From NCBI RefSeq assembly GCF_017812015.1, contig NZ_JADQTN010000001.1:660501-724500 (forward strand): 64,000 nt of DNA, read 5' to 3'. Below are positions 1 to 9,134 of the stretch, piece after piece; the first letter of the stretch is position 1, and each line of letters starts with the position of its first letter. A program made the position numbers and the translations under genes. Under the pieces are notes generated by a model. That model had not been told where the DNA came from and made no database searches. It saw only the letters and a list, made by a program, of their open reading frames with translations. This stretch comes from Pontixanthobacter sp. CEM42 (GTDB lineage: Bacteria; Pseudomonadota; Alphaproteobacteria; Sphingomonadales; Sphingomonadaceae).

Positions 1-30
1 CGGCTTGTTTGGATCGGTGCAACCGCCTAG

Positions 31-792
31 GTGAACGCCATGGCAGGTGAAATTCTCGACAATCAGGGGCGCGGTGAAGCGAATTGGCAATGGCCGTCGA
101 TTCATCCAGAGGGGCGCAAGTTCGGCGTTGCCGCGGCGGGTATCGCGCTCGTCACAATTTTCCTTTTCGATCTGGAATTGATTGGCTGGCCGCTGCTCGC
201 GCTGGCAGGCGGTATTTTCGCATTCTTCCGGGATCCAGAGCGGGTCGTACCGCAAGATGAAAACGCGATTGTCGCGCCTGCTGACGGATTGGTCTCTCAG
301 ATTATAACCGTTGAACCGCCGGCTGAACTGGTTGGCGATGACGGAGCGGGGCAGCTGGGACTGCCCGCCGGACCGGTGACGCGCATTTCCATCTTTATGA
401 GTGTATTTGATGTACACATTAACCGTACGCCGATTGGCGGTGTGGTGAAGCGCCTCGTCTATATGCCGGGCAAGTTTATGAGCGCAGATCTCGACAAGGC
501 GAGCGAAGAAAACGAACGGCAGCATATTCTGGTCGAACGGACCGACGGTATGCTGGTTGGATTTACGCAGATTGCCGGATTGGTCGCACGGCGGATTATT
601 CCGTTCGTAAAGCCCGGCGATATCGTTGCAACGGGGCAGCGCGTTGGACTTATCCGCTTTGGCAGCCGCGTAGATGTCTATCTGCCGGCCGGTACTGCAT
701 CTAAAGTGCTGCTTGGACAAAAAACCGTTGCGGGTGAGACGGTGCTTGCGGAACTTGGACAGCAGAACCTTATCGAAGGCGTTTCGCAATGA
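31..792 (+). CDS. psd: phosphatidylserine decarboxylase proenzyme
   Basis: Makes phosphatidylethanolamine from phosphatidylserine at the inner membrane. The 253-residue length fits the short alphaproteobacterial form of the family. After a hydrophobic N-terminal segment (about residues 30-60) come the conserved FFRDPER block and, near the C-terminus, [10 protein letters not shown], where the proenzyme is expected to cleave between Gly and Ser so that the Ser becomes the pyruvoyl group. The start is GTG at 31; an in-frame ATG lies at 40 and would lose only three residues. The stop overlaps the pssA start by 4 bases, so the two consecutive steps of PE synthesis are co-transcribed and probably translationally coupled. 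Confidence 0.95.
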   Translation: MNAMAGEILDNQGRGEANWQWPSIHPEGRKFGVAAAGIALVTIFLFDLELIGWPLLALAGGIFAFFRDPERVVPQDENAIVAPADGLVSQIITVEPPAELVGDDGAGQLGLPAGPVTRISIFMSVFDVHINRTPIGGVVKRLVYMPGKFMSADLDKASEENERQHILVERTDGMLVGFTQIAGLVARRIIPFVKPGDIVATGQRVGLIRFGSRVDVYLPAGTASKVLLGQKTVAGETVLAELGQQNLIEGVSQ

Positions 793-1604
793 GTGATGAT
801 CGCCCGCGCGTTGGACCGAAATCCGCCGAGGATGAACCTGTCGAAGCTGGAAGGTCAAACCGGGGGCTCGCGCTGCGAACAGTGGTCCCGAACGCAATTA
901 CTGCAGCGGCACTGTGTTCTGGGCTGACTGGTATCAAATTCGCGATCTCGGGCGACTGGTCGTTGGCGGTGTTTGCGATAATTCTCGCTGGTGTGCTCGA
1001 TGGAATTGACGGGCGGATTGCGCGTTTGCTCAAAGGGCAGTCGCGTTTCGGTGCGGAGCTAGACAGTTTGGCAGACTCTCTGTCCTTCGGCATGGCACCC
1101 GCGATCATATTCTATCTTTGGACGCTGCAGGACCTTCCGCGCCTAGGTTGGTTTGCTTCGCTTGCATTTGCAATTTGCTGCGCTTTGCGCCTCGCACGGT
1201 TCAATGCCCAGATCGATACTGACGAGCAGCCACATAAATCGGCTGGCTTTTTGACAGGTATTCCCGCGCCGGTTGGGGCGGGGCTGGCGTTCTTGCCGTT
1301 CTACCTATGGATGGCGACAGGTCTGGAAGAGTTCCGTCTGCCTTGGGTCAACGCGATATGGATGGTGGGAATTGCGTTTTTGATGATTTCCAACATTGCG
1401 ACGCTCAGTTGGACCTCGATCAGGCCGCGCCGTCAGTTCCGTTTGGAAGTGATTGCCTTTGTCGGATTGCTGTTTGCTGCGATGCTGTTGGAGCCGTGGT
1501 GGACGATTGCAGCAATCTCGATCGGTTATCTGGCACTCATGCCTTGGGGCCTAATCCGTTACAGCCGGATCAAGCGGCAACGGGCAGCGAACGCGAAACC
1601 TTAG
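789..1604 (+). CDS. pssA: CDP-diacylglycerol--serine O-phosphatidyltransferase
   Basis: Integral membrane enzyme that makes phosphatidylserine from CDP-diacylglycerol and serine, directly feeding Psd encoded just upstream. The CDP-alcohol phosphatidyltransferase signature is visible as DGIDGRIAR followed by [14 protein letters not shown], with all its aspartates present. Several hydrophobic segments follow. The 271-residue length is normal. It starts at an ATGA overlap with psd. Its last 35 bases overlap the 3' end of a small gene on the other strand. Confidence 0.95.
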   Translation: MSDDRPRVGPKSAEDEPVEAGRSNRGLALRTVVPNAITAAALCSGLTGIKFAISGDWSLAVFAIILAGVLDGIDGRIARLLKGQSRFGAELDSLADSLSFGMAPAIIFYLWTLQDLPRLGWFASLAFAICCALRLARFNAQIDTDEQPHKSAGFLTGIPAPVGAGLAFLPFYLWMATGLEEFRLPWVNAIWMVGIAFLMISNIATLSWTSIRPRRQFRLEVIAFVGLLFAAMLLEPWWTIAAISIGYLALMPWGLIRYSRIKRQRAANAKP

Positions 1605-1818
1605 TATAATTGCAGCGCGCCACAAGCTGGCGCGTGATCACGGTGCTTGGGCGCAAAGCTGCCGCTTGTACCGACTCAGCATAATCCCGATTCTCCAACT
1701 TCGCGGCGCGGCTCAATTGTTTGAATGCGCGCGCGCCGCGAATGAAACTGTCGCTAAGCGATATCACGACGACAGCCGACGTGATGGCAAATAGAGAGAT
1801 CAAAGCAAAGGCGAGCAT
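1570..1818 (-). CDS. small single-pass membrane protein, unknown function
   Basis: An 82-residue product that I do not recognise as a named family. The first 22 residues form a strong hydrophobic segment (LAFALISLFAITSAVVVISL), a signal anchor or signal peptide, followed by a basic, Ala- and Arg-rich tail. AGGACATACAAAA precedes the ATG, giving a plausible ribosome binding site. It converges on pssA and overlaps its end by 35 bases, which is tolerable for a real gene. A chance open frame remains possible. Confidence 0.6.
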   Translation of the reverse strand: MLAFALISLFAITSAVVVISLSDSFIRGARAFKQLSRAAKLENRDYAESVQAAALRPSTVITRQLVARCNYTKVSRSLPVAA

Positions 1819-2165
1819 TTTTGTATGTCCTAATCTTTTGCACAGGTGCCTGTTGGCATGCTGTGGATAAACTGAGTACGCTCCGACAACGGATTTGGTT
1901 TCACAATTGATCCGTTAAACGCACATGTTCACTATATGTTCTCGTCAGTCAAGTGCTATTTCACCTCGGTGAAGGGCGGAATTGTGATTTCTGGGTAGAT
2001 TTCTACATTTCGCCTCGCTAAAGGGCCGCATCCGCAACGAAGACGGTCGAATCATCGGTCGTTCGGACAGGCGGAAATTCACATGGGAAGCACTCATACC
2101 GGTGCCATTGCGGGATCTCCGCTCGGTTCCAGCTTCCCAGAGGAACAACCGGAAGGAATTTACTT
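1819..2165. other. intergenic region upstream of rpsB, probable promoter and S2 leader
   Basis: A 347-base stretch with no convincing gene. It should hold divergent promoters for the small leftward gene and for rpsB. An AT-richer part at 1905-1940 (TTGATC and TATATG, spaced about 20 bases apart) is a weak promoter candidate. A short hairpin with arms TTCAC and GTGAA sits at 1960-1973. Another stem, GTTCC with GGAAC, lies just before the strong GGAAGGAA ribosome binding site of rpsB. S2 often autoregulates through its leader, so these could be regulatory, but that is inference. Confidence 0.35.
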
Positions 2166-2909
2166 ATGGCGGCACCTACCGTCTCAATGCAGCAATTGAT
2201 CGAAGCCGGAGCGCATTTCGGTCACCAGACCCACCGTTGGAACCCGCGCATGAAGCCGTATATTTTCGGCGCGCGTAACGGTGTTCACATTATCGACCTG
2301 TCGCAGACTGTGCCTTTGTTCGCACGTGCGCTCGACTTTGTTGAATCGACTGTCCGTTCGGGCGGTAAGGTTCTGTTCGTTGGTACCAAGCGTCAGGCAC
2401 AAGAGCCTATCGCAGAGGCTGCCAAGGCATCGGGCCAGCACTTCGTCAACCACCGTTGGCTCGGCGGCATGCTGACCAACTGGAAGACCATCAGCCAGTC
2501 GATCAAGCGCCTCAAGACTCTTGAAGAGCAGCTTTCGGGCGAGACGTCTGGTCTGACCAAGAAAGAAGTTCTGCAGCTGACACGTGAGCGTGACAAGCTG
2601 GAACTCTCGCTTGGCGGTATTCGTGACATGAACGGCATCCCTGATGTCATGTTCGTGATCGACGCCAACAAGGAAGAGCTGGCGATTAAGGAAGCCAACG
2701 TTCTGGGTATTCCGGTTGTGGCCGTGCTCGACACTAATGTTGATCCTTCGGGCATCGCATTCCCCGTTCCGGCCAATGACGATGCAAGCCGCGCAGTACG
2801 CATGTATTGCGATGCGATTGCCGAAGCAGCTGTATCGGGCAAGGGCGGCAAAGTTGCTGACTCCGGTGTCGATGTTGGCGCAATGGCTGAGCCTCCAGCC
2901 GAAGCGTAA
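2166..2909 (+). CDS. rpsB: 30S ribosomal protein S2
   Basis: Small-subunit protein S2. The 247 residues begin with the family pattern [21 protein letters not shown] and contain [13 protein letters not shown] and [13 protein letters not shown], all conserved in S2. The C-terminal 20 residues form a variable acidic tail. GGAAGGAATTTACTT precedes the ATG at good spacing. It is followed by tsf after 155 bases, the universal bacterial rpsB-tsf order. Confidence 0.98.
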   Translation: MAAPTVSMQQLIEAGAHFGHQTHRWNPRMKPYIFGARNGVHIIDLSQTVPLFARALDFVESTVRSGGKVLFVGTKRQAQEPIAEAAKASGQHFVNHRWLGGMLTNWKTISQSIKRLKTLEEQLSGETSGLTKKEVLQLTRERDKLELSLGGIRDMNGIPDVMFVIDANKEELAIKEANVLGIPVVAVLDTNVDPSGIAFPVPANDDASRAVRMYCDAIAEAAVSGKGGKVADSGVDVGAMAEPPAEA

Positions 2910-3064
2910 GACTTGAAGCCCGGGCACTTGAAGCTCTGGCTTTAATCACGATCTCAGCGTCACATTCCCGTAATGGACGCGAACTAGCGCGCCGGACATT
3001 CCGCATCCCGATCTTGGGTGAAACAAGCGGGTCCGGCAGCGCATATTTTTGAAAGGACAAAGCA

Positions 3065-3991
3065 ATGGCTGGAATTTCAGTCGCTGACGTTAAAACACTG
3101 CGTGAAAAAACCGGCGCGGGCATGATGGACGCAAAGAAGGCGCTGACCGAAGCTGGTGGCGACATCGAGGCTGCGGTTGACGCTCTGCGCGCCAAAGGCC
3201 TCGCGACCGCACAGAAGAAATCGAGCCGTACGGCTGCTGAAGGTCTTGTCGGCGTCGCTGTCGATGGCACCAAAGGCGTATCTGTTGAAGTGAACTCCGA
3301 AACGGATTTCGTTGCGAAGAACGAACAATTCCAGGACTTTGTCCGCAGCACGACCACTGCCGCGCTTGGCGTGGATGGTGATGATGTCGAAGCTCTCAAA
3401 GCGGCTGCATACCCTTCGGGCGGCACCGTTGGCGACAAGCTGACCGACAACATCGCAACCATTGGTGAGAACCAGCAGGTCCGCCGCATGAAGACCGTTT
3501 CGGTCGATAACGGCGTTGTCGTTCCTTACGTCCACAACGCTGCGGCTGACGGCCTCGGTAAGATCGGCGTTCTGGTCGCTCTGGAAAGCGAAGCCGGCGA
3601 AGACGTTCTTGCTCCATTGGGCAAGCAACTCGCCATGCACATCGCTGCGGCATTCCCGCAGGCGCTGAACGCAGACGGCCTCGACGCTGACATGCTCGAT
3701 CGTGAACGTTCGATTGCGGCAGAGAAAGCTGCCGAAAGCGGCAAGCCTGAAAACGTGCAGGAGAAAATGGTTGAAGGCGCGGTGAAGAAATTCGCCAAAG
3801 AAAACGCTCTGCTCAGCCAGCTGTTCGTGATGGACAACAAAACCCCGATCGCAGACGTTGTTGCCAAAGCTGGCAAAGACGCCGGTTCGGAAATCGTCCT
3901 GAAGGACTATGTCCGCTTCCAACTCGGTGAAGGCATCGAGAAAGAAGAAAGCGATTTCGCGGCAGAGGTTGCGGCTGCTGTCGGCGGGTAA
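3065..3991 (+). CDS. tsf: translation elongation factor Ts
   Basis: Nucleotide exchange factor for EF-Tu in the cytoplasm. The N-terminal UBA-like domain (about residues 1-50, with [16 protein letters not shown]) and the [10 protein letters not shown] motif that contacts EF-Tu are both clear. The 308-residue length is normal. The ribosome binding site is AAAGGACAAAGCAATG. A strong hairpin follows the stop, so transcription probably ends here rather than continuing into pyrH. Confidence 0.98.
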   Translation: MAGISVADVKTLREKTGAGMMDAKKALTEAGGDIEAAVDALRAKGLATAQKKSSRTAAEGLVGVAVDGTKGVSVEVNSETDFVAKNEQFQDFVRSTTTAALGVDGDDVEALKAAAYPSGGTVGDKLTDNIATIGENQQVRRMKTVSVDNGVVVPYVHNAAADGLGKIGVLVALESEAGEDVLAPLGKQLAMHIAAAFPQALNADGLDADMLDRERSIAAEKAAESGKPENVQEKMVEGAVKKFAKENALLSQLFVMDNKTPIADVVAKAGKDAGSEIVLKDYVRFQLGEGIEKEESDFAAEVAAAVGG

Positions 3992-4013
3992 GCCCTTTCG
4001 CAAGATCGGCTAA

Positions 4014-4056
4014 CAATTACGGCCGTCGGACCTTCACGGGTTCGGCGGCCGAATTG
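4014..4056 (+). terminator. hairpin terminator after tsf
   Basis: A long stem joins CAATT-a-CGGCCGTCGGACC to GGTTCGGCGGCCGaATTG around a 6-base loop; the pairing is complete with two G-U wobbles apart from an A-A mismatch. The following T tract is poor (TATCTG), so it may be a weak or processing-type terminator. Confidence 0.6.
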
Positions 4057-4278
4057 TATCTGCCGTCCGAGTCGCACGAGTTAGTTGATGAAGTACATCC
4101 GGCGTTGAGCTCGTTCCATAGAACAAGCCTCTCATTGGGTTGGATGCGATTTTCAAAGAGCCGGATGCGACGCTAGCGCGGGTTTGCGATGTAGGAAAAT
4201 GATCGAGGCGTATTGTTTAAAATTCAAGTCTCGGCGAGTGTATCCATCTACTGATGCAAGGAGTGATAGATACGGTCC

Positions 4279-5235
4279 ATGCCGGATGAAAAGGTTACCG
4301 AAGCTCGAAGTGAAATTGGCCGTGTTCTATCGGTAGTAATGGCCATCGTCATTGTCGTCACCATCACGGCCGTTATCGCATTCGGGCAGGGCGTGGAACA
4401 AGAACGACGCTATAAGTTCACCAGTGCGCCGTCGAACGAGCAGCTTGTAGACGCAAGAGAACGTTGCAAAGCACAGCAGGCTCTAAACTTACCGACTTGC
4501 ATTGATGAAGCAATTCGAAATAGCCTCGACGATCGGCTGGGCCAAGAAGACTTGAAAGCCCAACAGGGTATGACGTTTTGGGCAGCTATCATGACGTTGG
4601 TTGCCGCTTTTACAGCGATAATCACAGCACTTGGTGTCTGGTTCGTAAAACGCACGTTAGATGCGACCTTAAAGGCTGTCGAGGATACAAGCGAGGCGAC
4701 AGCGGCAATGGTCGAGGCGAACAGGTTGACTGCATCCTCCCAACGCGCGTGGATCGATATTGAGCCAGAGTACAGGATCGAAGGTCGGCCTCAAGATCGA
4801 ATTTTCATTAGTACAAGCAGTCATTTTAGTAACATTGGCCGATCAATCGCCACCAAGGTCTACCGCATGTCGCGCCTGCGAAGCGGCACTGGGGCGAGTA
4901 TTACTGAAGACTTTAACGATCTGTTTCGAACCATGATAAAGTCCGGCGGCGGCTTGACGCTAATGCCTGGCCGTCAACTAAGCGGAGGTCAAACCGCAAG
5001 CGGACTGTCGTGTAGTTCGTTCAATTGGGACGAGAGTAGTCATACTAACCTCTGCCTCATTTCTATCGTCATCTATGAAATCGAGGGGGACACACGGAAG
5101 CACTATTCGCGTGCGATGTGGCACTTTCAACGCTCCGAGGATTTGTACGGGCCAGGCCAACGCGATCTATCTTGGGAAGATATTAGAAATGGCGATATTG
5201 AGATAGACTCGAATAGTTATTTGGATTGCACCTAG
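4279..5235 (+). CDS. two-TM hypothetical protein inserted between tsf and pyrH
   Basis: Not recognised as a characterised family. The 318 residues show one transmembrane helix at about 17-37, a soluble segment with two Cys (about 63-74), a second helix at about 97-122, a short coiled-coil-prone stretch, then an ASSQRAWIDIEPE block and a mainly beta C-terminal half. The TM plus SQRAW arrangement is common in uncharacterised proteobacterial proteins. Codon use is more AT-tolerant than in the neighbours. A perfect AAGGAG at 4258-4263 is 15 bases from the ATG but only 6 from an in-frame ATA at 4270, so the start is uncertain. It interrupts the usual tsf-pyrH junction and is probably a later insertion. 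Confidence 0.8.
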   Translation: MPDEKVTEARSEIGRVLSVVMAIVIVVTITAVIAFGQGVEQERRYKFTSAPSNEQLVDARERCKAQQALNLPTCIDEAIRNSLDDRLGQEDLKAQQGMTFWAAIMTLVAAFTAIITALGVWFVKRTLDATLKAVEDTSEATAAMVEANRLTASSQRAWIDIEPEYRIEGRPQDRIFISTSSHFSNIGRSIATKVYRMSRLRSGTGASITEDFNDLFRTMIKSGGGLTLMPGRQLSGGQTASGLSCSSFNWDESSHTNLCLISIVIYEIEGDTRKHYSRAMWHFQRSEDLYGPGQRDLSWEDIRNGDIEIDSNSYLDCT

Positions 5236-5243
5236 CGTAGCCT

Positions 5244-5269
5244 AGGGGTGCAACAGCCCCTTTCCCTTT
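5244..5269 (+). terminator. possible weak terminator
   Basis: A short stem, AGGGG with CCCCT around an 8-base loop, is followed by TTCCCTTT. It sits between the inserted gene and pyrH. The stem is only 5 bp, so the call is weak. Confidence 0.3.
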
Positions 5270-5333
5270 GCGCCCGTGGGCGCGTGCGTATAAGGACAGC
5301 GGCAACCTCACATCATTCGGATTCTTCTGACCT

Positions 5334-6056
5334 ATGTCTGACCAAAAATACAACCGTGTCCTGCTGAAACTTTCGGGCGAGGTGTTGATGGGGGATCAGG
5401 ATTACGGGATCGATCCGGCCTATGTCGCGCGGCTGGCTGAGGAAGTGAAGGCGGCCAAGAATACGGGTCTTGAAATCTGCCTGGTTATTGGCGGCGGGAA
5501 TATTTTCCGCGGGGTCGCGGGGGCTGCGCGCGGGCTCGACCGGACTACGGGCGATTACATGGGTATGCTGGCGACGGTGATGAATGCGCTGGCGATGCAG
5601 AATGCGTTGGAGCAAGCCGGTGTGCCTACACGTGTACAGTCAGCCATTCCGATGTCTTCGGTGTGCGAGCCCTACATTCGCCGCCGGGCAGAGCGTCACC
5701 TTGAAAAGGGACGTATCGTTATTTTTGCAGCGGGCACGGGCAACCCGTTCTTCACGACCGATACCGGCGCGGCGTTGCGCGCGGCTGAGATGAACTGCGA
5801 TGCTCTGCTCAAAGGAACCAGCGTTGACGGCGTGTATGACAGCGACCCGAAGAAAAACGCCGATGCCAAGCGCTTCGACGAAATTACCTTTAGCCGCGTG
5901 CTGAATGACAATTTGAAAGTGATGGATGCGACCGCCGTCGCGCTGTGCCGCGAAAACAGCATTCCCATTGTCGTCTTCTCGATTAGAGAGAAAGGCAACG
6001 TAGCAAAAGTGATCGATGGCAACGCCGTCCAGACAGTTGTGAGAGAGGAAGCCTAA
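5334..6056 (+). CDS. pyrH: UMP kinase
   Basis: Phosphorylates UMP to UDP in pyrimidine nucleotide synthesis. It is the bacterial amino-acid-kinase-fold type, 240 residues, with N-terminal [11 protein letters not shown], the glycine-rich IGGGNIFRG and the [17 protein letters not shown] block that binds nucleotide. It starts with ATG and has no strong ribosome binding site. frr follows after one base, so the two are co-translated. Confidence 0.97.
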   Translation: MSDQKYNRVLLKLSGEVLMGDQDYGIDPAYVARLAEEVKAAKNTGLEICLVIGGGNIFRGVAGAARGLDRTTGDYMGMLATVMNALAMQNALEQAGVPTRVQSAIPMSSVCEPYIRRRAERHLEKGRIVIFAAGTGNPFFTTDTGAALRAAEMNCDALLKGTSVDGVYDSDPKKNADAKRFDEITFSRVLNDNLKVMDATAVALCRENSIPIVVFSIREKGNVAKVIDGNAVQTVVREEA

Positions 6057-6057
6057 G

Positions 6058-6615
6058 ATGGCAAAGTACGACAAAGCCGACATAGAGCGGCGCATGAATG
6101 GTGCGGTAGAGTCGCTGAAAAGCGATCTTGGCGGTCTGCGCACTGGCCGGGCAAATACGACATTGCTCGATCCGGTGGTGTGCGAAGTGTATGGCGCGAT
6201 GATGCCGCTTAATCAGGTCGCAACCGTGTCCGCGCCAGAACCCCGCTTGCTGACGGTGCAAGTGTGGGACAAGTCGAACATGGCAGCGGTTGAGAAGGGC
6301 ATTGCTCACGCTAATCTGGGCCTGAACCCGATGATCGATGGCCAGACATTGCGCCTGCCGATGCCCGATCTGACCGAGGAACGCCGTAAGGATCTGGCGA
6401 AACTCGCGGGCAAATATGCCGAGAACGCGAAGATCGCGATCCGGAATGTCCGCCGTGACGGCATGGAAGCGCTGAAAGAAGACGAGAAGAAGAAGGAAAT
6501 CTCCGAAGACGAGCGCAAGCGGTCCGAGGATGAGGTCCAGAAGCTGACCGACAAATTCGTCGCCGAATGCGACACCGCGGCTGAAGCCAAAGAAAAAGAA
6601 ATCATGACCCAGTGA
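6058..6615 (+). CDS. frr: ribosome recycling factor
   Basis: Splits post-termination ribosomes together with EF-G. The 185 residues have the usual three-helix-bundle composition and the conserved [11 protein letters not shown] and [10 protein letters not shown] segments. The charged helix around residues 135-165 ([14 protein letters not shown]) is typical. The ribosome binding site is GAGAGGAAG within the end of pyrH. Confidence 0.98.
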   Translation: MAKYDKADIERRMNGAVESLKSDLGGLRTGRANTTLLDPVVCEVYGAMMPLNQVATVSAPEPRLLTVQVWDKSNMAAVEKGIAHANLGLNPMIDGQTLRLPMPDLTEERRKDLAKLAGKYAENAKIAIRNVRRDGMEALKEDEKKKEISEDERKRSEDEVQKLTDKFVAECDTAAEAKEKEIMTQ

Positions 6616-6640
6616 TCGGATCGCTCGGGGGATTTTCAAA

Positions 6641-7315
6641 GTGAGTACGCAGGCCAAACACGTCGCCATTATTATGGATGGCAATGGCCGCTGGGCGAAG
6701 CGCAAGATGTTGCCGCGCGCGATGGGCCACCGGCAAGGTGTCGAGGCCGTGCGCAAGCTGGTGCGCAGTGTCGAACCTATGGGGATCGATTGCCTGACGC
6801 TCTATGCATTCTCCTCCGAAAACTGGAAACGGCCCGAGGAAGAAGTCGGCGATTTGATGAATTTGCTGCGCAAGTTTGTCAAATCCGATCTGCCCGAATT
6901 TATCGCCAATGATGTGCGCCTCAAGATTGTCGGCGACTACAAGGCGCTCGCGCCCGACATCGTTGCGCAGCTTGAGGATGCGCTGGAGAAAACCTCCGGC
7001 GGCTCGCGTATTCTGGCGGTCGCACTGAATTACGGTTCGCAGCAGGAAATCGTGCAAGCTGCAGCCAAGGCTGCTGAGCAGGGCCCGGTGACTGAAGAGG
7101 GTATCGCCGCAAACCTCTACACCGCTGATCTTCCGCCGCTCGACCTGCTGATCCGCACCAGCGGAGAGGTTCGCCTGTCGAACTTCCTGCTGTGGCAATG
7201 CGCCTATTCGGAGATGGCGTTTGTCGATGTTCTGTGGCCTGATTTCACGCCTGACCATCTGCAACAAGCGCTCGACGATTTCGCCGACCGGGAGCGACGC
7301 TTTGGCGGACGGTGA
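6641..7315 (+). CDS. uppS: undecaprenyl diphosphate synthase (cis-prenyltransferase)
   Basis: Makes the C55 lipid carrier for peptidoglycan and other envelope polymers. Motifs are HVAIIMDGNGRWAKRK with the catalytic Asp, GHRQGVEAVR, TLYAFSSENW, and a C-terminal LLIRTSGEVRLSNFLLWQ block. The 224 residues are slightly short but complete. The start is GTG, 9 bases after GGGGGA. The 3' end overlaps the likely cdsA start. Confidence 0.96.
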   Translation: MSTQAKHVAIIMDGNGRWAKRKMLPRAMGHRQGVEAVRKLVRSVEPMGIDCLTLYAFSSENWKRPEEEVGDLMNLLRKFVKSDLPEFIANDVRLKIVGDYKALAPDIVAQLEDALEKTSGGSRILAVALNYGSQQEIVQAAAKAAEQGPVTEEGIAANLYTADLPPLDLLIRTSGEVRLSNFLLWQCAYSEMAFVDVLWPDFTPDHLQQALDDFADRERRFGGR

Positions 7316-7982
7316 GGCGATAGAAAAGAAGGTGTCTGACCTGCCAGTGCGGGTGGCGTCCGCGATTGTGATGGTTGCGATTGCCGGTGCAGCGTTATGG
7401 CTTGGTGGCTGGGTCTGGTACGCTTTTGTGGCACTTGTCGCCGGGATATGTTTGTTTGAGCTTATCCGTCTTGTTCGGGGTGCTTTTGGTTCGGGTACGG
7501 CGCAAACCATCGGAGTGGTGGGGGGCGCGGCCTATATCGGCTTGGCAGGCTTCTCTTTGGCGAATTTGCCACCTGCAGTGCTGCTGGGCGTTATCGCGGT
7601 GGTCATTGCCACCGACGTCGGTGCATATTTTAGCGGACGCGCCATTGGCGGTCCGAAGATTGCGCCGAAGATCAGCCCTTCCAAGACTTGGGCTGGATTG
7701 ATTGGCGGGATGATTCTGGCTGGAGTCGTTTCAGCCTCGTTCTTCTTATACAATGTCGGTGAAATACGGTTTTCACTCATGGTTGGTGTTGCTGCAGCCA
7801 TAGGTGCGACCTTGGCTATACTCGCTCAATGTGGTGACTTCTTCGAGAGTTGGCTCAAACGGAAAGCGGGAATGAAAGACAGTTCAAATCTAATTCCTGG
7901 CCATGGCGGTGTGTTTGACCGGATCGACGGGATGCTGCCCGTGGCCATTGCCGCTTTGCCACTGTGGGCGATGCATCCATGA
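7302..7982 (+). CDS. cdsA: phosphatidate cytidylyltransferase
   Basis: Forms CDP-diacylglycerol, the substrate of the PssA and PgsA enzymes encoded elsewhere in this window. It is a polytopic membrane protein whose family signature is visible as SPSKTWAGLIGG plus KRKAGMKDSSNLIPGHGGVFDRIDG near the C-terminus. The open frame extends upstream to 7221 inside uppS. I prefer TTG at 7302 because GGGAG lies 7 bases before it; a GTG at 7332 is the alternative. The stop overlaps the dxr start (ATGA). Confidence 0.93.
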   Translation: MADGEAIEKKVSDLPVRVASAIVMVAIAGAALWLGGWVWYAFVALVAGICLFELIRLVRGAFGSGTAQTIGVVGGAAYIGLAGFSLANLPPAVLLGVIAVVIATDVGAYFSGRAIGGPKIAPKISPSKTWAGLIGGMILAGVVSASFFLYNVGEIRFSLMVGVAAAIGATLAILAQCGDFFESWLKRKAGMKDSSNLIPGHGGVFDRIDGMLPVAIAALPLWAMHP

Positions 7983-9133
7983 CCCGAACAATTTCCATCC
8001 TCGGTGCAACCGGTTCAGTCGGCGCATCTACGCTTGATCTGATCCGGCGGGAGCGGGATAAGTGGCGGGTTGTGGCGCTTACTGCGAATTGCAGTGCAGC
8101 AGAGCTAGCGAAGCTGGCTATCGAGTTTGACGCTGAGATTGCGGTGGTGGGCGACGAAGCCTGCCTTGCCGATCTGCGCGAGGCTCTATCAGGCACTTCC
8201 ATCGAGGCAGCTGGCGGCGCGCAGACGCTGTGCGATGCGGCTGCACGTTCAGTTGATATGACCGTGGCGGCGATTGTCGGTTGCGCGGGTCTTGCGCCGG
8301 TAATGGCGGCGATAGAGCAGGGCGGCACCATCGCGCTCGCCAATAAGGAAGCACTGGTCTCGGCGGGCGATGTGATGACAGCTGCCGTCGCGAAACATGG
8401 TGCGACGCTGCTGCCGGTCGATTCCGAGCACAATGCGATTTTCCAATGCCTTCAGGGCAATAACATTGAGGAAGTCCGCTGGATCACGCTTACAGCCAGC
8501 GGCGGGCCGTTCCGCGAATGGACACAGGCGCAGCTTGAGGCAGCAACGCCCGAACAGGCTGTCGCGCATCCCAATTGGGATATGGGCGCGAAAATCAGCG
8601 TCGATTCGGCGACAATGATGAACAAAGGCCTCGAATTTATCGAGGCGCATCACCTTTTTCCCGTTGGCCTCGATCATTTGCGAATGGTGGTTCACCCGCA
8701 AAGCGTGATCCATTCGATGGTTGAGTACCGCGACGGATCGACACTCGCGCAACTTGGCCCGTCGGATATGAAAGTGCCTATTGCATCGTGCCTGGCATGG
8801 CCCAAACGTATGAGCACCGGCTGCGAACCGCTTGATTTGCCTGCGATTGGTGAGCTCAGCTTCTTTGCGCCCGACGAAGAACGCTTTCCCGCGACCAAGC
8901 TGGCGCGCGAGGCGGTTCATGCGGGTGGAGCAGCCCCGGCCACACTCAATGCCGCGAATGAAGTGGCGGTCGCGGCGTTTCTAGCTGGTCAGATAGGGTT
9001 CACGCAGATCGCGGCAATAGTGGCGGAAACCCTCAATAACGATATACAGGCCGCACCAAGCACCTTGGAAGAGGTGCTGACGGTCGATAGCGACGCAAGA
9101 ACGCGCGCTGCGGAAGTTCTGGAGAGAAGCTGA
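7979..9133 (+). CDS. dxr: 1-deoxy-D-xylulose 5-phosphate reductoisomerase
   Basis: Second step of the MEP isoprenoid pathway, converting DXP to MEP with NADPH. The N-terminal NADPH-binding GATGSVGASTLDL, the SEHNA metal-site region and the ASGGPFR substrate loop are intact. It has about 384 residues, normal for the family. An open frame begins 15 bases earlier (GTG at 7964), but ATG at 7979 overlaps the cdsA stop in the ATGA manner used throughout this cluster. With uppS and cdsA it groups isoprenoid and lipid precursor steps. Confidence 0.97.
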   Translation: MTRTISILGATGSVGASTLDLIRRERDKWRVVALTANCSAAELAKLAIEFDAEIAVVGDEACLADLREALSGTSIEAAGGAQTLCDAAARSVDMTVAAIVGCAGLAPVMAAIEQGGTIALANKEALVSAGDVMTAAVAKHGATLLPVDSEHNAIFQCLQGNNIEEVRWITLTASGGPFREWTQAQLEAATPEQAVAHPNWDMGAKISVDSATMMNKGLEFIEAHHLFPVGLDHLRMVVHPQSVIHSMVEYRDGSTLAQLGPSDMKVPIASCLAWPKRMSTGCEPLDLPAIGELSFFAPDEERFPATKLAREAVHAGGAAPATLNAANEVAVAAFLAGQIGFTQIAAIVAETLNNDIQAAPSTLEEVLTVDSDARTRAAEVLERS

Positions 9134-9134
9134 C

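Noticed and set aside
1907-1938. Sigma70 promoter TTGATC ... TATATG for rpsB
   Set aside because: Spacing of about 20 bases is outside the usual 16-18, so I mention it only within the intergenic entry.
1945-2148. Reverse open frame upstream of rpsB
   Set aside because: 67 residues, basic low-complexity composition, no ribosome binding site, and it lies across the likely rpsB promoter and leader.
2184-2927. Full-length reverse open frame opposite rpsB
   Set aside because: Same length as rpsB on the other strand; composition (many Arg, Cys, His) is typical of an antisense shadow of a high-GC gene.
3077-4003. 308-residue reverse open frame opposite tsf
   Set aside because: Antisense shadow of EF-Ts; no recognisable motif or start signal.
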